This document shows, piece after piece, positions 9,093 through 15,578 of a stretch of 56,424 nt of DNA. The stretch comes from JAJACP01 sp964350245. GTDB taxonomy: Bacteria > Chlamydiota > Chlamydiia > Chlamydiales > JAAKFR01. Below the pieces are notes generated by a model. That model ran no database searches and was not told where the DNA came from. It worked only from the letters and a program-made list of their open reading frames with translations. The translations under genes were made by a program, and so were the position numbers. How positions within the stretch are numbered: the first letter of the stretch is position 1; each line of letters opens with the position of its first letter. The DNA is taken from positions 1 to 56,424 of the forward strand of contig CAYGJC010000011.1 of NCBI GenBank assembly GCA_964350245.1, written 5' to 3'.

Positions 9093-9106
9093 CTCATAAT
9101 AAGGGT

Positions 9107-10252
9107 ATGTACGACCGTTATTGGGACCATCTGGATGACTATCTCAAGCCGAACAAGGTATTGATTATCTATGGCGCTCGCCGTGTGGGCAAGACAACCT
9201 TGTTAGAAAAGTATCTGCCTACAACACCTTATCGCTATCGGCTCGACAATGGGGATAATATCCGCATACAAAACCTTCTGGGATCACTGGATTTTGATAC
9301 GATTATCGAGTATGCCCAAGAATATGGACTCATTGCCATTGACGAGGCGCAAGCGATCCCTAACATCGGTCAAGCACTCAAAATCATTGTGGACCATGTG
9401 AAGGATATACGCATCATTGCAACAGGTTCCTCATCATTCGATCTAGCTCAATCCATGGGTGAGCCCTTAACAGGACGAAAGAGAACGCTTACCCTTTACC
9501 CAATAGCACTCACAGAACTAATTAGCACCTATACCCGCTTCGAGTTAAAAGAGCTTTTGGAAGATCTACTTATCTTTGGCCAATATCCAGAGATCAGAAC
9601 CACAAAACTGAGGGAAGAAAAAATTGAGCTGGTCCAGGAGCTAGTCGATTCCTACCTTCTCAAAGATATTTTATCTTTCGAAACCATTCGAAATTCCAAA
9701 ACTTTGAGTAATCTACTGAAAATCTTAGCCTTTCAGATGGGCCGGCTCGTTTCCTACCATGAATTAGCCACTCACTTGGGTGTAGATGTCAAAACAGTGG
9801 CCCGCTACCTCGATCTACTCGAAAAATCTTTTGTGATTTACCGGCTAGGAGGCTTTTGCCGTAATTTAAGAAAAGAAATCACACGGAAAAGTAAATATTA
9901 TTTTTATGACAACGGAATCCGAAACGGAATCATCCGGCAATTCAACAAATTAAACTTACGTGACGACATTGGGACCCTATGGGAAAACTTTTTGTTTACT
10001 GAGCGGTTAAAAAGCACAACTTATGACTCTTTTTACGGAAATCGTTACTTTTGGAGAACCTATGACGGGCAAGAGATTGATTTAGTTGAAGAGTGGGATT
10101 CAAACTTACGCGCCTATGAGTTTAAATGGTCTCCGAAAAAAAACCATTCTCACCCCCCCAAAGATTGGTCCAAATCATATCCAGAAGCCTCTTTTGAAAC
10201 CATCACACAAGCCAATTATCTGGATTTCATTTTAGGGCGTGCTGCCAATTGA
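9107..10252 (+). CDS. AAA_14/DUF4143-type ATPase
   Basis: This is a member of the widespread bacterial and archaeal family with an N-terminal AAA ATPase and a C-terminal DUF4143 nuclease-fold-like domain. The Walker A is GARRVGKTTLL (near residue 23), the Walker B is LIAIDEAQ, and a sensor-like ATGSSSFDL follows. After that come a winged-helix-like segment (YHELATHLGVDVKTVARYL) and the C-terminal motif FWRTYDGQEIDLVEE. The cellular role of the family is not established; many copies behave as mobile or accessory genes. The frame is open back to a GTG at 9050, but that would place the palindromes inside the gene. The ATG at 9107 (MYDRYWDHL) gives the usual N-terminus. It is unlike the second family member at 27533, so they are not a recent duplication. 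Confidence 0.85.
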   Translation: MYDRYWDHLDDYLKPNKVLIIYGARRVGKTTLLEKYLPTTPYRYRLDNGDNIRIQNLLGSLDFDTIIEYAQEYGLIAIDEAQAIPNIGQALKIIVDHVKDIRIIATGSSSFDLAQSMGEPLTGRKRTLTLYPIALTELISTYTRFELKELLEDLLIFGQYPEIRTTKLREEKIELVQELVDSYLLKDILSFETIRNSKTLSNLLKILAFQMGRLVSYHELATHLGVDVKTVARYLDLLEKSFVIYRLGGFCRNLRKEITRKSKYYFYDNGIRNGIIRQFNKLNLRDDIGTLWENFLFTERLKSTTYDSFYGNRYFWRTYDGQEIDLVEEWDSNLRAYEFKWSPKKNHSHPPKDWSKSYPEASFETITQANYLDFILGRAAN

Positions 10253-10319
10253 TTTGGAATTTGTAAACACCCTCCCACACTCGGAAGAATTAAAAGATAT
10301 TATTGATAAAATAGTGTAA
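10239..10319 (+). CDS. possible 26-residue ORF overlapping the ATPase end
   Basis: A GTG at 10239, preceded by AGGG, opens a frame overlapping the last codons of the ATPase gene and ending at 10319. The peptide (LPIDLEFVNTLPHSEELKD, then IIDKIV) is acidic and helix-like and resembles the tail of a larger protein. It may be a remnant of a gene lost next to the ATPase. Support is only compositional. Confidence 0.15.
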   Translation: MLPIDLEFVNTLPHSEELKDIIDKIV

Positions 10320-10381
10320 TTTTGAATTGAATCTAAAGATTTTGTATTGTATAGCTTATGCAAAGAAATGGAGGGAAAGTC

Positions 10382-10708
10382 ATGATCAGTCCAGCTTCAT
10401 CTACAGTCACATTACCGTCAAGCCAGCCAGGGATGCCTACTGTTAATCTGAGACAGAGAGGACGCTGCGTATTCTTAACAACAGATAACCCACTAGAAGA
10501 GACCGTTAAAGCCTTAGTCGTGCGTTTGGGGGTTTGCGGAAGGGAGGTTGCCTTCACACGGGTTGGTGTAACTGTTGATAGACGACCATGTGAACTACAA
10601 CCGAGTGATCAGCAGCTTATCCAGGCCTATTTCAATGAGAGCACGCTCCCTTTCCCTGGCGCCCGGGCCACCATCCAACAAGAGGCCGCCCCCCAGATGT
10701 CGCCATGA
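10382..10708 (+). CDS. hypothetical protein, 108 residues
   Basis: The ATG at 10382 follows GGAGG by eight bases, which decides against the upstream in-frame ATG at 10358. The product begins MISPASSTVTLPSSQPGMP and is Ser/Thr/Val/Pro-rich at the N-terminus. A compact central region follows (CVFLTTDNPLEETVKALVVR), then a Gln-rich tail. There is no signal peptide or membrane segment. No family was recognised. Its stop overlaps the start of the next small ORF as ATGA, so the two are translationally coupled, or are one gene split by a frameshift. The location in an accessory stretch and the disordered N-terminus would also fit a secreted effector, but this is a guess. Confidence 0.55.
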   Translation: MISPASSTVTLPSSQPGMPTVNLRQRGRCVFLTTDNPLEETVKALVVRLGVCGREVAFTRVGVTVDRRPCELQPSDQQLIQAYFNESTLPFPGARATIQQEAAPQMSP

Positions 10709-10878
10709 CAACGTTACTGGGAAGGGGTCATCACCCGCTGCTCTCAGCACACTCAATCCAGGCTTCTGCGCTGCTCCACCCCATTGTATCAACTAAGCGT
10801 TACCCAGCAACGTTTGTGATCGGGAGTCAACACGAATGTGATGATGATTGGAAATCAGACAGTGATGATGGTGCTTAA
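10705..10878 (+). CDS. small ORF, 57 residues, coupled to the preceding gene
   Basis: The ATG at 10705 overlaps the stop of the upstream ORF (ATGA). The frame runs for 57 codons (starting MTTLLGRGHHPLLSAHSIQA) to TAA at 10876-10878, overlapping the convergent nth stop by four bases. The tail is strongly acidic (CDDDWKSDSDDGA). It may be a separate small protein or the rest of the upstream protein after a -1 shift. No family is recognised. Confidence 0.4.
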   Translation: MTTLLGRGHHPLLSAHSIQASALLHPIVSTKRYPATFVIGSQHECDDDWKSDSDDGA

Positions 10879-11495
10879 CAAGTTTTTTTATCACTCAATC
10901 GCTGGCAAATAGGGCACTCTTCGGGTTTGTGTCCACGAGCGGGGCAGTATTTGCGGGCAAAATGGATGATCTGCAAGTGGATCCGTCCCCACTCCTCCTC
11001 CTTGAAAAGCGCCTTCAAATCCCTTTCCACTTGCGCAACAGACGTCCCCTTTGAAAGCCCCCATCTACGGGCGCATCGATAAATGTGCGTGTCCACAGGA
11101 AAGGCAGGATGACCAAACGCCTGCACCATCACCACTGAAGCCGTTTTATGCCCCACACCAGGAAAAGCTTCCAGTTCATGGAACGTTTGCGGAACTTCCC
11201 CATTATGCTGCTCTAAAAGTAACCTGGAGAGCTCTTTGATCGCACGCGCTTTTTGCGGCGAAAGACCCACCGGCTGAATGATTTTGCGAATCTGTGCCAC
11301 TGTCAATTGAACCATATCCTCTGGCGTCGAGGCTCTCTCAAATAGCTCTGGAGTGACGCGGTTTACCATCGCATCTGTTGAACGAGCCGATAGAAGTACG
11401 GCAATCAAAAGCGTGTAGGGATCTTTATGATTGAGGGGAATAGGAGGATCAGGAAAGTACTTGTTAAGAAGACGCCGAATCGTAGCTGGTTTCAT
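10875..11495 (-). CDS. nth: endonuclease III (DNA glycosylase/AP lyase)
   Basis: Nth removes oxidised pyrimidines and cuts the abasic site in base-excision repair. The helix-hairpin-helix with the catalytic Lys (AFPGVGHKTASVV) and the catalytic Asp (FPVDTHIYR) are present. The C-terminal 4Fe-4S Cys residues are there, but the spacing is C-x9-C-x2-C-x8-C rather than the E. coli C-x6-C-x2-C-x5-C. The ATG at 11495 overlaps the mnmE stop (ATGA), so the two are coupled; an upstream TTG at 11507 is less likely. Length is 206 residues, near the usual 211. The mnmE-nth adjacency is also known in Chlamydia (CT697-CT698, from memory). Confidence 0.95.
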   Translation of the reverse strand: MKPATIRRLLNKYFPDPPIPLNHKDPYTLLIAVLLSARSTDAMVNRVTPELFERASTPEDMVQLTVAQIRKIIQPVGLSPQKARAIKELSRLLLEQHNGEVPQTFHELEAFPGVGHKTASVVMVQAFGHPAFPVDTHIYRCARRWGLSKGTSVAQVERDLKALFKEEEWGRIHLQIIHFARKYCPARGHKPEECPICQRLSDKKTC

Positions 11496-12868
11496 TTGCC
11501 CACACAAAACTGGGAGAAGATAGAAGAGAGGATATCTTCTCCAATATTTGTTCCCATAATCTTCCCAAGCTCTTTGAGTGCTTGACGCATATCTGCAGCT
11601 AAAAACTCAGGTGACAAAGCCGTCTCTAACCCATTTATAAGAACTGTTATCGCCTCCACTGCGCTTTTTAGAGCTTGTTGATGGCGTGCAGATGTGATCA
11701 AAACTTCATCTTTAGGAGGCGCTCCCTCACTCCAAATCAAGCGGTGCACTGTCTCTTTGAGCTGTTGCAAGCCTATTTTCTCTTTTGCCGAAAGCGTCAC
11801 CTCATAAGGATATGAGCAGGCGCTATGTGCTTTTTTAGGTAGATCAGCTTTGTTCCAGATGACAATCGTTTTCTCTTTGGGAACGCTCTCTAAAAGCTCT
11901 TTTTCCTCAATTCCCAACTCTTTGGCTGTATCGATCACAAGTAGAATTAAGTCGGCCTCCCTCAGAGCCTCTTTTGAGCGGCGAATGCCCTCTTTTTCTA
12001 CAATCTCTTCTGTCTCGCGAATACCCGCGGTGTCAATCAGTCGAAACGGAAGACCTCCAAGCGTCATCTCCTCATGCAAAAGATCGCGCGTTGTGCCCGC
12101 AATAGGGGTCACAATCGCCCGCTCTTTTTCAAGCAACGCATTCATCAATGAAGACTTACCTGCATTGGGTGCGCCGGCAATACAAAGCGCAATTCCCTGC
12201 TCAATTTTTTGTCCGTCATGAAACGTTGCCGTCAGCTGCTCCATTTCTTGATGTAAACGGCAAAGATCCGCAACCAGCTCCTCTTGCGAAGCAAAAGCAA
12301 GTCCCTCTTCGGGAAAATCGACCCACGCTTCTAAGATTGCTGCAATCCGGGTTAATTCATCTTGAAAAAGGCGCACTTTTTGTGAAAGTCCTCCCTCTAA
12401 GTGTTTGCCGGCTACCGTGAAGGCTTGTTCACTTTTGGCGCCAATCACTTTCTGAACCGCTTCAGCCTGGCTTAAATCGAGCTTGCCATTCATGAAGGCC
12501 TTGAAAGTAAATTCGCCGGGAGAGGCGGGACGGGCGCCTGCCCTAAGAGCGGCCTCTAAAACCTTTTGAGAGGCGATCATCCCCCCATGGCACTGGAGCT
12601 CAACTGTATCTTCGCCCGTATACGACTTGGGCGCGCGCATTAACAAAAGTAGAGCTTCATCGATTCGCTTACCCGAAAGATCAGAGACAATACCCAGGTG
12701 GGCAGTATGGGATAAGTAGGTAGAGACGGGGCCTGAAAAAAGGCGCTCGGCCACAGCAATCGCTTCTTTACCCGAAATGCGAATAATACAGATTCCTCCC
12801 TCTCCAGGAGGGGTCGCGATCGCGGCAATTGTTTCGCCTGATTGATAGGGGTTATGAATAAAGTCCAT
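11492..12868 (-). CDS. mnmE: tRNA modification GTPase MnmE
   Basis: MnmE (TrmE/ThdF) works with MnmG to build the cmnm5/nm5 group on wobble U34 of tRNA. The N-terminal formyl-tetrahydrofolate-binding domain starts DTIAAIATPPGEGGI-like (here ETIAAIATPPGEGGICIIR). The inserted G domain has GAPNAGKSSLMN, DTAGIRE and NKADLP. The product ends in the catalytic C-x-G-K motif (FCVGK). Length is 458 residues, as expected. Its start region is divergent from the small secreted protein at 12905, 36 bases away. Confidence 0.97.
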   Translation of the reverse strand: MDFIHNPYQSGETIAAIATPPGEGGICIIRISGKEAIAVAERLFSGPVSTYLSHTAHLGIVSDLSGKRIDEALLLLMRAPKSYTGEDTVELQCHGGMIASQKVLEAALRAGARPASPGEFTFKAFMNGKLDLSQAEAVQKVIGAKSEQAFTVAGKHLEGGLSQKVRLFQDELTRIAAILEAWVDFPEEGLAFASQEELVADLCRLHQEMEQLTATFHDGQKIEQGIALCIAGAPNAGKSSLMNALLEKERAIVTPIAGTTRDLLHEEMTLGGLPFRLIDTAGIRETEEIVEKEGIRRSKEALREADLILLVIDTAKELGIEEKELLESVPKEKTIVIWNKADLPKKAHSACSYPYEVTLSAKEKIGLQQLKETVHRLIWSEGAPPKDEVLITSARHQQALKSAVEAITVLINGLETALSPEFLAADMRQALKELGKIMGTNIGEDILSSIFSQFCVGK

Positions 12869-12896
12869 TTACAACCTTTATTAAAGGAGCTATATT
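12868..12896 (+). promoter_or_regulatory. candidate sigma-66 promoter TTTACA-17-TATATT
   Basis: The -35 element TTTACA (12868-12873) and the -10 element TATATT (12891-12896) are 17 bases apart, each matching five of six consensus bases. The predicted start falls within a few bases of the ATG at 12905, so transcripts from it would be leaderless or nearly so. The site overlaps the mnmE start codon. The low-complexity AT-rich context makes a chance match possible. Confidence 0.35.
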
Positions 12897-12904
12897 CTAT
12901 AACA

Positions 12905-13234
12905 ATGAAATTTCTAATCCCAATCTTTTTTGTGTTCAGCGCCTTGCCCCTTCTAGCTGACGAAGAAATTGAGGTTGTCCAAGAGCTGATCTCGGTCACT
13001 CAAAAAAATCTTCAAGCCCAAAAAGAGCTGTTAACTGCTCTTGTCCAGTTTAAGCAAGCGCGCAGCGCGTTCGTCGAGGAACCAACGAGCCGTAAACTGG
13101 CTACCAAGCTCGTAAAGGCCTCGATGTGTGTGCAAAAACAGATCGAATCCGAGCATCTAGCCCATCTTTTTGACTCGGACTTTTTGACTGAAATTCATTT
13201 TTTTAACCAAATCGGCACCCAACAAAAACCTTGA
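12905..13234 (+). CDS. small secreted hypothetical protein
   Basis: This 109-residue protein has a typical signal peptide (MKFLIPIFFVFSALPLLA-DEE). The mature part is helical and charged, with a probable coiled-coil segment (LISVTQKNLQAQKELLTAL) and one Cys. An in-frame ATG at 12854 would bury the signal peptide behind 17 residues, so 12905 is chosen. The stop TGA overlaps the TTG start of psd, so the two genes are translationally coupled and probably share one transcript. A periplasmic or outer-membrane location is inferred. No family was recognised. Confidence 0.75.
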   Translation: MKFLIPIFFVFSALPLLADEEIEVVQELISVTQKNLQAQKELLTALVQFKQARSAFVEEPTSRKLATKLVKASMCVQKQIESEHLAHLFDSDFLTEIHFFNQIGTQQKP

Positions 13235-14118
13235 AAAGTCCCATCCGTTACATTGATAGACAATCTGGTGAAGAGCGGATAGAAAAAGTCTATTGCGAGC
13301 CGGCCATTCGCTTCCTTTATGGCTCTGCCTTTGGTCGCTTTTTTGCCCGAATTGTGGCAGGGGTTCCTCTTTTCTCAAAGCTATACGGTTGGTGGCAATC
13401 GCTTCCCCTAACAAAAAGAAAAATTGCTCCCTTTGTTAAAAAATTTGAACTCGATCCAAGCGAATTTGCACTTCCTCTTTCAGCCTATTCCTCTTTTAAT
13501 GCCTTTTTTACCCGAAAACTCAAGCCCGATGCGCGCCCAATCAGCAGCGGTCTGATTCTTCCGGCAGATGGTCGCTACTTTTTTTACCAAAATATCGCTA
13601 CATGTGCGGGATTTATCGTGAAGGGGAAAAAGTTCTCCCTTGCCCGGCTCTTAGGAGACCCTGCTTTGGCGCCCTCGTACGCGAACGGAAGCATGATTCT
13701 TGCTCGCCTCTGCCCTACCGACTACCACCGTTTCCACTTTCCCTGTGCCTGCACACCCGGTCCTTCTAGGCTGATCAATGGACCGCTCTATTCAGTCAAT
13801 CCTCTTGCCACAAGGGAGAGAATCGAAATATTAGCCGAAAACAAACGGATGATCACACGTTTGCAAACAAAAGAGAGAGGAGAAATCCTTTTTATTGAAG
13901 TAGGCGCCACAAATGTGGGTTCTATTCACCAAACTTTTACTGCAAATAAACCCTACAATAAAGGGGATGAAAAAGGGTATTTCTCTTTTGGTGGATCTTC
14001 ACTTATTGTTCTTTTTCAGCCCGGTCAAATTGAAATTGACCCTTGTTTATTAACCAATTCATCTCAAGGCATTGAGACTCTGTGTCTTTTTGGCCAATCT
14101 GTAGAAGCTGAAAAATAA
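13231..14118 (+). CDS. psd: phosphatidylserine decarboxylase proenzyme
   Basis: Psd decarboxylates phosphatidylserine to phosphatidylethanolamine at the inner membrane. The proenzyme cleaves itself at a Gly-Ser bond to make a pyruvoyl cofactor. The motif here is GYFSFGGSSLIVLF, with Gly255-Ser256 or the adjacent Ser as the cleavage site, and the conserved His motif is DYHRFHFP. Length is 295 residues, typical of the non-proteobacterial class. The start is TTG at 13231, inside the stop of the preceding gene (CCTTGA); the N-terminus MKSPIRYIDRQSGEE matches this choice. Same order as CT698-CT699 in Chlamydia (from memory). Confidence 0.95.
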   Translation: MKSPIRYIDRQSGEERIEKVYCEPAIRFLYGSAFGRFFARIVAGVPLFSKLYGWWQSLPLTKRKIAPFVKKFELDPSEFALPLSAYSSFNAFFTRKLKPDARPISSGLILPADGRYFFYQNIATCAGFIVKGKKFSLARLLGDPALAPSYANGSMILARLCPTDYHRFHFPCACTPGPSRLINGPLYSVNPLATRERIEILAENKRMITRLQTKERGEILFIEVGATNVGSIHQTFTANKPYNKGDEKGYFSFGGSSLIVLFQPGQIEIDPCLLTNSSQGIETLCLFGQSVEAEK

Positions 14119-14158
14119 TTGTTTTGTTTAAACTTATAATTTTGGTATTACATAAGAT

Positions 14159-15469
14159 GTGTTCATCATAATTGCCTTGATTACGCTTGCTTTTGTTATC
14201 TACCTCACCATTCGTGATAGAGCGCGCACGCCTCGTTTCTCTGCAAGATCCATCCGAAAAACACTCAAAATCGTCTCCCGCCATATTCTTTTAGAGGATT
14301 GGCAAGAGGCACATGCCCTACTTAAACCTATTATTTCCAGTCGGCACAGCGGAAAAGAAGCCGCTCTTTTGCACATACAAGTTCTTCGAGGAACAAAAAA
14401 CTACGAAAAAGCATTCACAACAGTTACGGAATCGGCACGCCGTTATCCGGAAGAGCTTTTGTTCCGCATGGAAGAGGGATTGATTCTGTTGGAAATGGGG
14501 CGACCTAAAGAGGCGTTAGAAGCTTTTAAAGTGTGTGCCCCGATTATGCGTGGGGAAGGGGCGGCCTTATCAACCGCAACTGCTTTAAAACAAACAGGAT
14601 ATCAATCTGAAGCTTTGGACTTGTTAGAGCCGTGGATTGGGCAAACACAAAATGGAGCACTACTTGCACTGGTAGGGGACATCTACTTTGAAGAGAAACA
14701 GTTGCAGCAGGCCATTCAATTTTATTTGGGCGCTTTTGAGCTTGGACACCAAACGCACTTAGTAACCGTTCAGTTGGGTCACGCGTTTCGTCGTTTGGGC
14801 AACCTCTCTGAGGCAGAAAAAATCTTCCGCCGATTACTAGAAAAGGACGCCTCAGACGTGATCGCGACACTGGGTCTTGGAGCCTGCATTCAGGAGAGGG
14901 GTCACGATCTAAAGGCCCTACTTACTTACCAAGCAAGCGGGGCGTGGCAAAAGGGCGATCCACGTCTACTTAAAGAAGCAGGACGGTGCGCGCTGCGCAC
15001 CAAAAAATATGCGCACGCTGAACTCTATTTCTCAAAGGTTTTACAACAAGAAAAGTCAGATCCACTTCATTATGCTTATTACGCTCTCGCTCTTGAAAAT
15101 CAGCATAAATGGCAAGAGGCCGAACAAGTCTACTTGCAGCTCACTCTTCTCTTTCCTGCCCATCCCCTTGGATACCGCGCATTGGCATGGATGTTTGGAG
15201 TCGGTCTATCGCAAACACTCTCCCCACAGCAGGGAGTGAGTTTCGCTCATGTCGCTTTAAACCTAAGCAATGATCCCATATCATGGGAAATTTTGAGCGC
15301 ATGCGAAGCTAGAACCGGAAATTTTGAGCGCGCCTATCAGATCCAGCTGACTCTTGCCGCTCATGATGAGCCCAAAGAGAAACGGATTCTGAGACAGCAA
15401 GCTTTGAGAAGTTTGCGAAACCAACATCCTTTGGACGGACACCACGTCACGCGTTCTCTTGTCGCATAA
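14159..15469 (+). CDS. membrane-anchored TPR protein
   Basis: This is a 436-residue protein beginning with one transmembrane helix (FIIIALITLAFVIYLTI). Repeated helix pairs with TPR character follow from about residue 45 to 400 (examples: GRPKEALEAF, KQLQQAIQFYLGAFELG, GNLSEAEKIFRRLLEKD). It starts with GTG at 14159, 40 bases after psd. The gene between psd and secA in Chlamydia (CT700, from memory) is probably the orthologue. The partner is unknown; such proteins usually scaffold complexes at the cytoplasmic face of the membrane. Proximity to secA and psd suggests envelope biogenesis, by inference only. Confidence 0.8.
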   Translation: MFIIIALITLAFVIYLTIRDRARTPRFSARSIRKTLKIVSRHILLEDWQEAHALLKPIISSRHSGKEAALLHIQVLRGTKNYEKAFTTVTESARRYPEELLFRMEEGLILLEMGRPKEALEAFKVCAPIMRGEGAALSTATALKQTGYQSEALDLLEPWIGQTQNGALLALVGDIYFEEKQLQQAIQFYLGAFELGHQTHLVTVQLGHAFRRLGNLSEAEKIFRRLLEKDASDVIATLGLGACIQERGHDLKALLTYQASGAWQKGDPRLLKEAGRCALRTKKYAHAELYFSKVLQQEKSDPLHYAYYALALENQHKWQEAEQVYLQLTLLFPAHPLGYRALAWMFGVGLSQTLSPQQGVSFAHVALNLSNDPISWEILSACEARTGNFERAYQIQLTLAAHDEPKEKRILRQQALRSLRNQHPLDGHHVTRSLVA

Positions 15470-15487
15470 CTCAAGATTGTGTACAAT
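15459..15487 (+). promoter_or_regulatory. candidate secA promoter TTGTCG-17-TACAAT
   Basis: TTGTCG (15459-15464) and TACAAT (15482-15487) are spaced by exactly 17 bases, matching the sigma-70/sigma-66 pattern at four of six and five of six positions. Transcription would start near 15494, giving a leader of about 85 bases that contains the whole predicted leader hairpin. The -35 lies inside the last codons of the TPR gene. Confidence 0.55.
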
Positions 15488-15499
15488 AACACAAATTAC

Positions 15500-15559
15500 A
15501 AACCTGTCTTACTAAAGTGTTTCATCAGGTTTTAGTCTGCCAATTTAGTGAGATAGGTT
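15500..15559 (+). promoter_or_regulatory. secA leader with two mutually exclusive hairpins
   Basis: AACCTGTCTTACTAAA (15501-15516) can pair with TTTAGTGAGATAGGTT (15544-15559) to give a 16-bp stem with two G-U pairs and a 27-base loop. Alternatively, AAACCTG (15500-15506) can pair with CAGGTTT (15526-15532), a perfect 7-bp stem. The two structures compete for the same bases. The long stem ends just before the purine-rich AGAGGG upstream of the secA ATG. This resembles a leader that controls translation. Function is inferred; SecA synthesis is known to be regulated by its leader in E. coli, through an unrelated mechanism (SecM). Confidence 0.45.
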
Positions 15560-15578
15560 CACAGAGGGTTAAAGAGAC

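Noticed and set aside
9050..9106. GTG start at 9050 for the first DUF4143 ATPase
   Set aside because: It would add 19 residues encoded by palindromic DNA, has no ribosome binding site and does not match the usual family N-terminus.
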